A stretch of 64,000 nucleotides of DNA from positions 310,001 through 374,000 of the forward strand of contig JALLLS010000017.1 in the NCBI GenBank assembly GCA_025094145.1, read 5' to 3'. Below the pieces are notes generated by a model. The model was not told the origin of the DNA. It was given only the letters and a program-made list of their open reading frames with translations, and ran no database searches. Origin of the DNA: Spinellus fusiger (taxonomy: Eukaryota > Mucoromycota > Mucoromycetes > Mucorales > Phycomycetaceae). A program made the translations under genes and the position numbers. Shown here one piece after another: positions 1-11,845 of the stretch (position 1 is its first letter; each line of letters opens with the position of its first letter).

Positions 1-516
1 TTGCAGTATATCCTCAGCATTGGTATTCAGTGGCTGTTCTATCATTGCATCAATGTCATGATGATTGGCAATGATTACTTTACAGTTGCTTAAAATGTCT
101 GCTGTGTCATACGCCATCTTATTGTAACTTGGAACAGTCAGTAAAGTTGTGACATTTCCACTCTTAAGCACACTAGCATTTGCAGCTGCTGAGTTTTTGG
201 TGGAAAGGCATACTAGGGTTAAACCCATCTTCAGAATGGCGATGTAGGTAATCATGTAATCAATGGAGTGAAAATTGATGTAGCCAATGTATTGAGTATC
301 TTTGAACATCTCCTTCCATTCACAGGCTAGATTTGTTGTAATACGATCAAACTGTTCGTAGGTGAGTGTCTTGTAGATCTCGGTACCATCATTAAGCTTT
401 TCATAATACTGTGCAAATCTTTTCTCAGCATGGGTAGTCAACTGTCTTTTCCAATATGAAAGGAGATCTTCTTCTGGTAAGGATTGCAATTTGCTAATAA
501 TTTCAGGTATAGTCAT
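1..516 (-). CDS. Adenylate-forming enzyme (AMP-binding / NRPS-like), N-terminal part
   Basis: An uninterrupted 172-codon reading frame starts at the ATG at 514-516 and runs off the left edge. The N-terminus (MTIPEIISKLQSLPEEDLL) leads into a segment around residues 45-60 with LTYEQFDRITTNLA, which matches the early core of adenylate-forming domains. It is followed by the alternating helix/strand pattern of that fold. These enzymes activate a carboxylic substrate as acyl-AMP; in fungi such frames often continue into a carrier-protein and reductase domain. The catalytic core motifs would lie outside the window, so substrate and subtype cannot be told. The neighbouring 1.1 kb upstream is AT-rich with no gene. 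Confidence 0.75.
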   Translation of the reverse strand, partial: MTIPEIISKLQSLPEEDLLSYWKRQLTTHAEKRFAQYYEKLNDGTEIYKTLTYEQFDRITTNLACEWKEMFKDTQYIGYINFHSIDYMITYIAILKMGLTLVCLSTKNSAAANASVLKSGNVTTLLTVPSYNKMAYDTADILSNCKVIIANHHDIDAMIEQPLNTNAEDILQ

Positions 517-1632
517 GTTTTAAGATAGAGAGGAAATAATGTTTTATGTTTGAACTATAAAAGATCAATGAATGAGTTTTGTGGGTAATAAGGTTGCAAG
601 TCAAAGAAAAACTGAGAATATATTTTAATACAGCAAAAACACCCTATATTTATATGTTTTACATCTTACTATAAAGCTCTGTATCGTTATAAATAAAATT
701 CTATAGGCTTCTCAAATTGTTTCATAAACTCAGGCATCTTTAAAGAGTATTCAATCTAATTATTCTATATGATATTTAGTATTATCCACAATTTTTTTAA
801 GAATATTGGGCTGAATATCACGAGACCACTCTAGCCCTGTATTCACATATGCATATGATATATATGATTCATGTTACATCTTCCATGATGATATGTTGAA
901 CGTTATTCTAAGTCAGAAATATATACAAATTATACGATTTTAAAAATGTCTACATATTTGATATTTGTTTGAATAATACATATTATCACTGGAAAATGTA
1001 TGTGTATTTATTTAGGCATGTCTTATTTTCTCGAAATAACTATAGATAGCTATATCTCTAGATAAACAAAGAGAAAATATGCTTATTCAGCTAATTTATA
1101 AAGTGTATTAATATATACTGTAAAGTTTTTATAACATAATTTACTTAGCATGATGTCTTGTGTCTAATGCTGACCATTTAACGTATAATTATATTCAGCT
1201 ATTTATTGAGCTAATAATACACTTCTTTTACACATGCTTATTTTATATATGCCATGAGAGAAAAATAGGTCAAAAATAGAGAATGGCTATTATTGATATT
1301 AATAATATAATCTACTGAGCTATTTATCAAGCTCTTCTTTACAATAAACCTTAGTATTCACATTAATTAATCCCTAGTGTTGTCTGAGTTTCAGTTACAA
1401 AATAAGAGAGAAAGATCTAGGCTGCAATAGCTAATTACTAGTTAGTGTATAAACTCAAACAGTGATTAAAGGATGTACAGAATAAGAGATTTTCTGGCTT
1501 TTAATAAGTGACACAAATATCCCTTTACGTCCAAAAAAACACACTTTTTATGTAACTGTGTTTGAAATCAAAAGGTTTGCAGATATCCAAATTAGTATTT
1601 CTTTTTGTAGAATACCTTAATATCAAATTGTT
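517..1632. other. AT-rich intergenic DNA
   Basis: No reading frame with recognisable protein features is present on either strand. It holds the promoter side of the adenylate-forming gene to the left and ends at the terminal repeat of a Tc1-like element. Confidence 0.6.
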
Positions 1633-2847
1633 CACTCTTTCCGGAAATTATTGGTGCAAGATTCAAAATGAATTTGGTGCAAAAATGGAATGTACCAAGT
1701 GCACCAAATAAATAAATTTATTATAAACATTTTCTTTCTAAACAATCGTCAAATCTGGACTGGGACTATCTACAGAATCCTTGCAAAACACTGAGCAGCA
1801 CCTTATTACAAAGAATATGAGATCCTTGAGGATAATGTTTCCTCATCCAAAAAAAGAAGCTCTTTTGAATCTACCCTTTACAGCTGATCAGAACTACTCA
1901 ATGTGATTAAGCTCAAGCAAATAAGGTGGACGATAGACACTGCCATATCCTCCACCCCCAATGTAAAGCTGAATGTCCCTGTTTTTTTATAGATAGGGGC
2001 ATTTTCCATGATCAAATACAGTCCCACCCTTATCTTTTTGACTCTGGATGGGACCAATTACTGCTTTTCTTTTCTTCAAAGCTGCTTTGTCAATGAAAAC
2101 GCAGTTGATCAAAAAATCCATGTCAATTTTCTGCCAACGAATAACCTAGTTCTACCTTTCTTCAATCTTTTCGGAACTATTTCACTCTACTAAATGAAAA
2201 TGGGCTCTATCGAGTATGAAATAAAATTTCTTGGTAGGAAAGTCATGCAAAGTAGACTTCATGGTTTCAAGACTCATAAACCGGGCATTCAACCGCTCCA
2301 TCATTTCCTCCAGGACAATATCTGGCTTTTCATCTACCATGTCAACTACAATATCCTTGTGCTCTTTGCAAAGTTTAGGTGGTTTTCCAGCCGAATTACT
2401 GTTGGAACTGCTACCATCATTCCTGTGAGGTAAGTCCTCATCCTTATTTAAACTCTATGTTCCTTTTCTGAACTAGTTTTGACCAGTGCTAGGAGGTATA
2501 TTAACTTTTTTCAAGCAGTACGGACACTAAGTTGCTTCTCATACACCCAATAAAAAAAAACCTATCCCTATCCTCTTTTATATATGAACAATAGCTCGCT
2601 TTTGCAACCTGTTCCTTTTTTATGATGCCATCATCTTCTAAGTTGTAAAGTTTATTGTCCTTGGCCTGTTTTTCTGGAGGCTTCAGTTCCATGTAGTGTC
2701 TAAAGTTTGTGACGTTGTGCAGCAGGTATTACTCATTAGCCACTTCCATATCTAGAACAGCAACTGAACCCTCCTCTTCACTGTAAAGATTCCCACTTCT
2801 ATCCTTGTAAATAAATGGATCCATGTTCAATGTTAAATGGTTGTTTA

Positions 2848-2878
<31 letters not shown>

Positions 2879-2950
2879 TTAAAAAAAAATCAGTATAAAA
2901 GTGCACCAAATTTATTTTTATTTTTGCACCAATGATTTCCGGAAAGAGTG
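1633..2950 (-). mobile_element. Tc1/mariner-like element, copy 1 (dead, minus orientation)
   Basis: The element is bounded by inverted repeats beginning CACTCTTTCCGGAAAT and ends next to TA on the right; the left neighbour is TT, so the TA duplication is only half visible. It is 1,318 bp long. On the minus strand it carries a broken transposase whose start (MDPFIYKDRSGNLY) and middle resemble the element at 5376-6622. The frame is interrupted by a TAA codon after about 31 residues and by later lesions. A nearly identical copy lies inverted at 8522-9840 (1,319 bp) and shares the same nonsense codon. Confidence 0.85.
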
Positions 2951-3885
2951 TATTATCAATAGAATATGTAGAAGAGGCAGTGATACAATACCTATTCACA
3001 TGAATGGCCATAGAAAAATGGAAAATAGGTGAAATTGCTAAAACTAGTTAGAATAATGAAATGTTTCAGAAGAGAAGTCTACACCACATCTTTGTTTCCA
3101 TGAAGAGGGTGGTTTATACCCCTAGGTGAAGTGTAGTTGTTGGTTCTTGTCTTGTTCTTTTTTGTTTCTTCTTTTTGTCTTTTTCATTGGTTCATCGCTA
3201 GTAAGGCTACTCTTATCTGTCTTCTTGTGTTTCCACAGGTCTACTGTCAGAGTACCGCTATCAGACAATCAAATCTATACTTTCTCGCAGCGGTAGAGAA
3301 GCGAGTTCCTCATATACCACACAAGAGTACCCCAAAAACATACACCTGAAAAAGCAGATAGCCTTACCTCCAAGATCCTGCGTGTCTCCTTCGATCAAGA
3401 AGTGCCTCCAAAACTACAAATATATTGTTTATGAATAAAATTGTTGATTATAGGATATTCACTTACCATAAATAGAAACATCGATCATCCCCGTCAATAG
3501 AAACATAGACTACCTAAATGGGACCCCATGGTAGAAGAAGAGTTAGTAGCAAAGCATATATCTAGGGGATGATATTTTAGCAAGAGAAGGTTTTTCATAT
3601 TTTTTTATTAGTAGATAGTAGAAATTAGAAGAGTATACAACAAGTGAGAAAGACCCATCAATAAATACCAGACCTTGTTTACTCTTTGAACTATCCAGGA
3701 TTTCTCTTTGATTGAAGCCAAAGACGACACAGTTACAATGAGACAGTTGAAGTAATTATGGATATAGACTCAATGATTGACTATATTTCTCTTAATATTA
3801 GTGAGTTTGGTTTTATTTTATGGACAATGACCACTAGAGTTAATTCTGTGTGTCCTATAATACATCTTTCTTAAGCAGTGTCATA
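2951..3885. other. Intergenic DNA between transposons
   Basis: No convincing coding sequence is seen. The segment ends at the TA dinucleotide (3884-3885) that flanks the palindrome starting at 3886. Confidence 0.5.
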
Positions 3886-5373
3886 CTGCAAATGCTGTGG
3901 GCTTAAGGATAACACATTATATTAAGAGAAGAATAGCAGTGACTGAGTTGTGATTTTGGGGTAATTTTTGTTCTATTTTTTATCTTTACAGCCAATTCTA
4001 TACTTTCTAATTGCAAAGTCAATAGTCATTGCTAAAACAGGCAAGTAGAGTTTGAAATAGCCCATTTACACAGCAAAAAAGCATTCTCAAACATATTAGC
4101 CAATCATAAGAATAGTGTGATTTAATTTTCTGTGTATTTCTTTATATTTCCAAGAAATCTTTAGGCATATACTAGCAATATATTAATGTGATTTTTTTTT
4201 CCAAAGTGTACTTTATTCATCTATCCCAGATATACTCGATTAGGCATAAGTCTAAGCCTTGGATAGTTATTTTATACACTATTTTCGGAAAGTATTCGCA
4301 CAACCTCGGAAAAAAATTGTGCTATATTTTTTTTTTTCATTTTTCGTACACTTTTCGAAATATTGCTTCTTCAACAGTAAACTAACAAATTTACTATGAA
4401 GATAGATAGGGAAATGCTATTGAAAAATTGGGCAATGAGCCTATCTTGATAGACGTAGATAAAGGATCTCTTCCTCTTCAAAATAGGGTAGACTACGGTA
4501 CTTATTTGGACTTAAAATCACCTGAGAAGTCTCAGTCAAACCCCAAAGCCACCAAAAAGAATACAACCTTATGATAGAAAAGTGTGCCTTATCATTTAAG
4601 AAAAGTACACTTTCATTAAAAGAATTAGTAGACTTGTTGTAAGTCGCGGCTACGGATGTTTATTTCTTCTACCATACTCTCCTGAGATCAATCCTATTGA
4701 GCAATTTTAGTCCATTGTAAAGAGTAAACTTAAGAGAGAAAAGCTCTTGGAAAGTGAGACATTAAACATGAGAATCATTGAAGCATGTAGTGATGTTCTT
4801 ATCAATGATATTAAGGGATTTTGTTATTAATCTTCTTTGAGATTTGAAACATGCTTAAGTAAAAATATCCTAATAAATCTCGCATATTTTGTACAAAAAG
4901 AATTTATGGAATTGTGCAAAAAGTGAAATATAAAGTGTGTAATTTTATTCTGAGGTTGTGCGAATACTTTCCGAAAATAGTGTATAAAATAACTATCCAA
5001 GGCTTAGACTTATGCCTAATCGAGTATATCTGGGATAGATGAATAAAGTACACTTTGGAAAAAAAAATCACATTAATATATTGCTAGTATATGCCTAAAG
5101 ATTTCTTGGAAATATAAAGAAATACACAGAAAATTAAATCACACTATTCTTATGATTGGCTAATATGTTTGAGAATGCTTTTTTGCTGTGTAAATGGGCT
5201 ATTTCAAACTCTACTTGCCTGTTTTAGCAATGACTATTGACTTTGCAATTAGAAAGTATAGAATTGGCTGTAAAGATAAAAAATAGAACAAAAATTACCC
5301 CAAAATCACAACTCAGTCACTGCTATTCTTCTCTTAATATAATGTGTTATCCTTAAGCCCACAGCATTTGCAG
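3886..5373. repeat. Long palindrome with 389-bp arms, split at its centre
   Basis: The left arm is 3886-4274 and the right arm 4985-5373, both exactly 389 bp. Reverse-complement comparison of the segments I checked, including a 9-base homopolymer run, shows no mismatch. Both outer ends abut TA (3884-3885 and 5374-5375). The two inner ends are separated only by TA plus a 706-bp Tc1-like insertion plus TA. Removing the insertion leaves an uninterrupted palindrome centred on TA. The TA-flanked, equal-armed layout suggests a hairpin or foldback-type mobile element. It has no coding capacity of its own. Confidence 0.9.
4277..4982 (+). mobile_element. Tc1/mariner-like element inserted in the palindrome centre
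   Basis: The inverted terminal repeats read CACTATTTTCGGAAAGTATT and its complement, with TA target duplication at 4275-4276 and 4983-4984. It is 706 bp long. The interior encodes only the C-terminal part of a DDE transposase (about 4660-4830, motif YSPEINPIEQF, then KSKLKREKLLE), with several stop codons, so it is non-autonomous. The same C-terminal motif family occurs at 6280-6480. Confidence 0.85.
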
Positions 5374-5375
5374 TA

Positions 5376-6622
5376 CACTATTTTCACTTATTATTGTCGT
5401 ATTAATAAATCAGAAATTGGCTTAGTAAAAGATTTAAAACTGGTGCATTCTAAATACTTGAGGTTTTCTTACATTTTACTTTTATTAAAAGAAAAGAAAA
5501 GAATAAAATTGTGCATGAAGACAGTCAAGGAAATCTCTACAATGATAAAGGAATAGCCGTTACAATAGTGGAGATAGAGGTAGACGAGGAGACGTACCCC
5601 ATTGAGACGATTACGAATTTCAGGATGTACCTTGACCACAAGCCACCTGACAATCCAGAAAAAAAAACTACACAACAATCCGTAGACAGATATGTCAATA
5701 CGGAAGAGGATAACAGAGCTTCTGGCATCCACAAGCACTACAATGATTCCGAAAAAAGCAGCTGTTTGTGTTGATTTATGAAAGGAGCATGAGCTTCAGA
5801 GCTGCTGCACTGAAACTTCAAATTAACCCGCGCACTGCTCAGAGATGGTACTCAAACAATCAGCAGAATCCTCAGAAATTCACTGCCAGAAAAAAAGGTA
5901 GTGGAAGGCCAGTTGGTAGGTTAGCACTACTTGAGATAGCTACAGAAGATTTTTAGTCGATTTATTGGACGATCAGCCCTCTTTAGTCTTGTGAGCAACA
6001 TCTGCTCAGGGCATTGTCAACATAAAATTAAGACGGCCTCGAATGCTACCTACTTCAAAGAAGAGAAAAACTACTGGATCTAGTGGGCCTTCCCAGAAAC
6101 AAAGCAAAGGCACTGTTACTGGCCACCATCTTAATTTCTTGAGCAATACAATGGATGCCATAGATAATTTTCCAGATGTTTTCAAGGACAATTACTTGAT
6201 TATGGACAACCCCCCTATCCATATGAATGAAGACATTAAAAGCTTCATTGAAGGCCGTGGGTACAGGTGTGTCTATCTTCCTCCATACTCACCAGAGTTG
6301 AATCTCATTGAGCAATTATGATCTGTTTGCAAAAGCAAATTGAAAAGAGAAAGACTCTTGGAAGAAGAAATGCTATCATCTAGAATCGCTGATGCATCTA
6401 ACCAAGTTCTTCTCAGTGATCTCAAAGGATTTTTTAAATGCTCTATCGATAGATTTGATGATTGCTTACAAGAGAATCCTCTTTAACAATAAATCATTCA
6501 TGTCGCATTTGTCGCACCCAACTTATACGCCATCTTTTAATTTATTAATGTGACAATTTTTTTTCCACTTGTACAACTTTTTTTCTTTCAAAAGTGCAAC
6601 AATAATAAGTGAAAATAGTGTA
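5376..6622 (+). mobile_element. Tc1/mariner-like element with degenerate transposase
   Basis: Terminal repeats CACTATTTTCACTTATTATT and complement are flanked by TA at 5374-5375 and 6623-6624, giving a 1,247-bp element. Fragments of one transposase are readable in order: N-terminal region (from 5511, HEDSQGNLYNDKG), a helix-turn-helix segment (about 5790-5910, INPRTAQRWYSNNQQNPQKF), the aspartate segment (about 6190-6240, LIMDNPPIH) and the acidic C-terminal motif (about 6280, YSPELNLIEQL). Frameshifts and stops separate them. It sits exactly at the right edge of the palindrome. Confidence 0.85.
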
Positions 6623-6832
6623 CTCTTGTATAATAATAGAAGGAATATGGAAACCAGCATTTACATACTATTTATATTATAAGTCTTAATACACATGTTT
6701 GTGACTATGGAGTAATAAAGAATAAACCTTGAACTCTGACCAATAAAATAATTAAATAACAATTCAAATCCTAGATCAAAAATCTCTGTTCTTAGATCTA
6801 ACCTTTTTATGGATCTAACTTTCTGAGTGTCG

Positions 6833-7309
6833 TGTTCCGACTTCAATCCAAAGATTCTCCATGAATTGGCCAACAATGAGTAGTGTGCTTTGACATATCA
6901 GAATACTCTATGAAAGCTTGAGTGCGCGCAAGTACCATGGCACATCTCTGTATCATCTCACTGATCGGTCGTAACTACAAATCAACCTTCTAAGCTCAGT
7001 ATATTATCGGACACTTAAAAAGAGCTACCTTCATCTATAAATTCTTAGTGGATTAAATAAGACCTATCAAAGGCAATTAAAGTGAAGACATAATAGATGG
7101 CTCTATAATGGTGTGCCTATTCAATTAACCAACCATACGGTTACATCTATCAATAAGATATGCCATGAACTAATCATTAACTACCAAAAGGTAGAATGCC
7201 ACTGAAGGATAAGCACCTACAAAAAGTATAAATAATGAACCACTCTTCACTTAATAAAAATTATCTTTGTTCAGTCTCGTTATTTTCTACTTGTCTGAAT
7301 AATCACACT
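6833..7309 (+). repeat. LTR-like dispersed repeat, copy 1
   Basis: About 470 bp that recurs in the same orientation at 33117-33545. Shared features include a TATA-like stretch (AAAAGTATAAATAA), an AATAAA-like element close behind it and a conserved 3' end (TTTGTTCAGTCTCGTT). This arrangement fits a solo LTR. I cannot fix the ends because no clear target duplication is visible. Confidence 0.5.
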
Positions 7310-8521
7310 GAGTATATTATACATTATTATTATTTTTTAGAAATGACATTAATTCAAACTACAGCTTTTCTCTAATATATATTACTAATCTTCCATGTAT
7401 TGCCTTTATATATAATGTCCACATCATATAACAACGCTAAACAAACTACAAGACCTTTGTGGAAACAAAAAGAAAAGCATTGATGGCTTTACATTTCATC
7501 TCATTAATTAGAAAGCTACTATCAATAGCACCAGCCAAGTTACTACTTATGTCAGTTTTGGGTTGGTGCACACTCTGTTTCTCAGTTTTTTTTTTAAAAA
7601 AATACAAAGAAACTGACTGTTAAAAAGTCTCTTCTCACAGAAAAATACATAGAAATGAGGCTAGTTCTAATCAAATACTATCTCCACTGAACTTAAGATG
7701 AGTGGAGAATTATCATTTGATCTGATAAGTCAATGTAACAGTTGATAAGAGCCAGAAATTTTACTAGAGTAGTACAGAAAAAAAAAACTTCACCCAAAGA
7801 ACGTAAAGTCAACGATGGGTTTTAGTGGAAGTAGTGTGGTGGTGTGAAATTCTTTCTATGATAAAAGTGTTGAAATACTAGTACCTGTAAAAGAGAAATA
7901 TAGACAACAAAAGGTACATTGATATCTTAAAAGAGGTCTGATACTCCAAACTTGTTTACTTCAATGCACTGAATATATAGACACGTTATATTCATCAAGA
8001 AAATAACTAAAGACACAATATATTGCTTCATCTCAATCATGTATTGGAGATTTAAAGCTATCATAAATGCAAAGGGTAGAAACACTAAATATTGAAGGTT
8101 ATCTAACCTATAAATCTGTATCTATTATTATATTAACCTTCTTTATTAACATCCAATTCTTGGAATTTATAAGTGTTTAACATGTTTTAAATAGACTACT
8201 GTAATGTATACTTATAATTTATTTGAAAAAATGAGCCTTTTAGTGATAATAGTGATTTTTTATTTTAAATTCAGTCTGTAAAAACACAAAAGTTTGATAA
8301 GTTTATTCTTACATCTTGTTAATGACTTACAAGAAGGGCGTTAAGAGTTTATGCATAATGAATAGCAATCTAAACTCCGGACACTGTCTTCCAAGAAACA
8401 ACTTACCTTTAGCTTTTCTTACCGCTGAAATGGATCTGATCAATCCCCCGCCAAAGGCTCCGCTCTCCTCCAAGCCCTAATATCATAAAACAAAAAATTC
8501 ACACAAAAAAGTTGAAATATA
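7310..8521. other. AT-rich intergenic DNA
   Basis: No gene recognised. A short G+C-richer patch near 8440-8480 stands out against its surroundings but has no readable product. Confidence 0.5.
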
Positions 8522-8594
8522 CACTCTTTCCGGAAATCATTGGTGCAAAAATAAAAATAAATTTGGTGCACTTTTATACTGATTTTTTTTTTAA

Positions 8595-8625
<31 letters not shown>

Positions 8626-9840
8626 TAAACAACCATTTAACATTGAACATGGATCCATTTATTTACAAGGATAGAAGTGGGAATCTTTACAGTGAAGAGG
8701 AGGGTTCAGTTGCTGTTCTAGATATGGAAGTGGCTAATGAGTAATACCTGCTGCACAACGTCACAAACTTTAGACACTACATGGAACTGAAGCCTCCAGA
8801 AAAACAGGCCAAGGACAATAAACTTTACAACTTAGAAGATGATGGCATCATAAAAAAGGAACAGGTTGCAAAAGCGAGCTATTGTTCATATATAAAAGAG
8901 GATAGGGATAGGTTTTTTTTTATTGGGTGTATGAGAAGCAACTTAGTGTCCGTACTGCTTGAAAAAAGTTAATATACCTCCTAGCACTGGTCAAAACTAG
9001 TTCAGAAAAGGAACATAGAGTTTAAATAAGGATGAGGACTTACCTCACAGGAATGATGGTAGCAGTTCCAACAGTAATTCGGCTGGAAAACCACCTAAAC
9101 TTTGCAAAGAGCACAAGGATATTGTAGTTGACATGGTAGATGAAAAGCCAGATATTGTCCTGGAGGAAATGATGGAGCGGTTGAATGCCCGGTTTATGAG
9201 TCTTGAAACCATGAAGTCTACTTTGCATGACTTTCCTACCAAGAAATTTTATTTCATACTCGATAGAGCCCATTTTCATTTAGTAGAGTGAAATAGTTCC
9301 GAAAAGATTGAAGAAAGGTAGAACTAGGTTATTCGTTGGCAGAAAATTGACATGGATTTTTTGATCAACTGCGTTTTCATTGACAAAGCAGCTTTGAAGA
9401 AAAGAAAAGCAGTAATTGGTCCCATCCAGAGTCAAAAAGATAAGGGTGGGACTGTATTTGATCATGGAAAATGCCCCTATCTATAAAAAAACAGGGACAT
9501 TCAGCTTTACATTGGGGGTGGAGGATATGGCAGTGTCTATCGTCCACCTTATTTGCTTGAGCTTAATCACATTGAGTAGTTCTGATCAGCTGTAAAGGGT
9601 AGATTCAAAAGAGCTTCTTTTTTTGGATGAGGAAACATTATCCTCAAGGATCTCATATTCTTTGTAATAAGGTGCTGCTCAGTGTTTTGCAAGGATTCTG
9701 TAGATAGTCCCAGTCCAGATTTGACGATTGTTTAGAAAGAAAATGTTTATAATAAATTTATTTATTTGGTGCACTTGGTACATTCCATTTTTGCACCAAA
9801 TTCATTTTGAATCTTGCACCAATAATTTCCGGAAAGAGTG
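8522..9840 (+). mobile_element. Tc1/mariner-like element, copy 2 (dead, plus orientation)
   Basis: Terminal repeats CACTCTTTCCGGAAAT and complement are flanked by TA on both sides (8520-8521, 9841-9842). The 1,319-bp element is nearly identical to the inverted copy at 1633-2950. The transposase frame starts at 8649 (MDPFIYKDRSGNLY) and meets TAA at 8742-8744. The same frame resumes (TNFRHYMELKPPEKQ) to about 8972. Further lesions follow, then an acidic C-terminal segment near 9540-9580 that also contains stops. Confidence 0.88.
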
Positions 9841-9967
9841 TATAAATAATAATAATAATAGTGATTCTCTTTTAGTTACCTAATTAGATTTTCACAATAA
9901 ATCCGAGCTCGGTCTCGTTTACAAAAAAAACTTGTTTTTGGCATTTCTAATTATCTAGTTTGGTATA

Positions 9968-10669
9968 CAATCCCATACAATAAATGAGTAGATGGCAAAG
10001 CAATTTTATTTTTTCAAAAATAAAAATAAAAAATAAAGGTATATCTATCAGTCTAAGATATTCATAATAAAAATTTTATAGAATAACACAAGATTTGGAA
10101 TAGTTGTTCTTTAGATGATTGTTTGCATTTTTATTATTATAAATATATTGCTCGGTACTTTATAGAAAAGCCTTTATTCTTCATTACAGCGGAGTATCTC
10201 CTTGGCATGCTACCTACTAAATTTCCCAGAAATTCATTTGGGATCTTCTCCCATTCACTACACAAGCACTGTTCGAGCTGTTTTTCATTATTTATGCTTG
10301 TGAGTAAGTGTCATACTAGGCTTTCCTGATGATGAGAATGAAAAAATAAAACCCCCGAGTTAATTTATCTATTTTAGAAATGAGCTACGGCAAACATTCA
10401 CACCTGCATCATTAATATTTTTCAAATGATATGCAATTGTTTGCATAGGGTTACTATGAATAAACAAAATGATTGCCAGTTTTGAAGTAGATAAAATATT
10501 TTCAGGTCTTCATGTTCTTGGCTAAGAGTTGGCTGATTTCAATTGCTTGAAGTTTTTTTTTTTTTTTTTTTGAATAAGTTATAAAAGAAAAGACTTTTTT
10601 TTTAAAAATAAATAAAATAAAATAAAATAAAAATTTGTTCACTATCTACTCATTTATTGTATGGGACTG
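9968..10669 (-). mobile_element. Internally deleted Tc1-like element
   Basis: Imperfect inverted repeats (CAATCCCATACAATAAATGA at the left; CAGTCCCATACAATAAATGA read from the right) are flanked by TA at 9966-9967 and 10670-10671. The element is 702 bp. On the minus strand, about 10180-10310 encodes a transposase C-terminal tail (EWEKIPNEFLGNLVGSMPRR). The rest of the transposase is missing. Confidence 0.75.
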
Positions 10670-10701
10670 TATTATTTTTTTTGAGAGGAAAGAGCACTGT
10701 G

Positions 10702-11845
10702 TCACTCAATGTCTGTATTGATTTCTGACAGGAGGCAACCTAAAGAAGCAAATAGCAGTAGGGAGAACAAAAGAAGCAATAGAAGGTATACCCTCAAATA
10801 GGAACATCCAGTTGCAATGTCATATAGCCATAAAAAAAAAGAAGTACAGCCAAAGATGGAAGCATTAGAAGTATCAGAAGCATAGGCTTTGGAAAAGTAA
10901 AAGAGTAGAGTGGCCACAACAAGGTCGGAGGGCTGAGGAGAGAGGCCAAAATGTTTGTGCCAAAAGGAAGACCAGAAAGACCATTTCTCTGGGCAGGTAA
11001 AAAAGAGGTGCTCTTGAGTATCTTCAGCAGCCGAACAAATAAGACAAGTGCTGGAGGGAAAGAAAGAGGGAACAAGCCTGTGAAGAAGAGAACGGCATGA
11101 TATCTTATGGTGAAGAGCACGGCCCCCTATATTGCGAGTAATATGCTGTAGCAGAGAAGACCAGAGCTCTTTCCAGTAAGATGGCCAAAAAGGAGGATTA
11201 AAGAAAGGTGCTGATGAGGATACTTGCATGCATATAGTTCGATAAAGGCGTGGAGAGAGATGAGACCATGGCTTGGATCATACCAAAGCAGAAAAGAAAT
11301 GAGAAACGTCTACTGTAGATCTGGTCCTAGGGGAGAGCAAAGGAAAGAGAGTCTGTACCAATTAAACAGGTAACGAGGCTCTGAGAAGGAAGAGCTGTAA
11401 ATGTAAGGATTGGTTATCAATCTTGCGAAAAAAATTACGAACAATATGTGGATAGTTGGTAAGGCTACCAGGAAGACGGCGCTGCAGAACATCAAGCTCT
11501 TGATTCACCTCAAAGGCATCACTGACTCGGAGAGCACGAAGAGAAAAAAAGACTTGGATGTGGAGGAGAAGAGAGACCCTTGAAGGTTGAATCATGGAGC
11601 AAACAATCCAACAAAAGCTCAAAAGCAAGATTGAACAGCACAGGAGAGAGAGGATCTCCCTGGCGAAGACCACGAGATTGAGTGAGTGAACAAGAGATAT
11701 GTCCATTGACATTGACCTGTATTTGTATGGAAAAGAAAAAATTGCATATGCTATTCACTAGAGAAAGGGGAAACTTGAAATTTAACATAACCTTCTTAAG
11801 GTACTCTGGGTGAACTCTGTCATAATACTTTTCTTGATCCAACAA
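10702..11845 (-). pseudogene. LINE family A reverse transcriptase and C-terminal fragments
   Basis: From 11845 down to 11519 the minus strand encodes LDQEKYYDRVHPEYL and GLRQGDPLSPVLFNLAFE, reverse transcriptase motifs around the first catalytic aspartate and the following block. From 11229 to 10702 it encodes a zinc-binding C-terminal domain (CLICSAAEDTQEHLFFTCP) found in non-LTR polymerases. The two parts are in different frames and the YADD region is not readable, so the polymerase is dead. Confidence 0.75.

Noticed and set aside
10123..10329. 68-residue plus-strand frame as a host protein
   Set aside because: The minus strand of the same stretch reads as a Tc1 transposase C-terminus inside a TA-flanked element.
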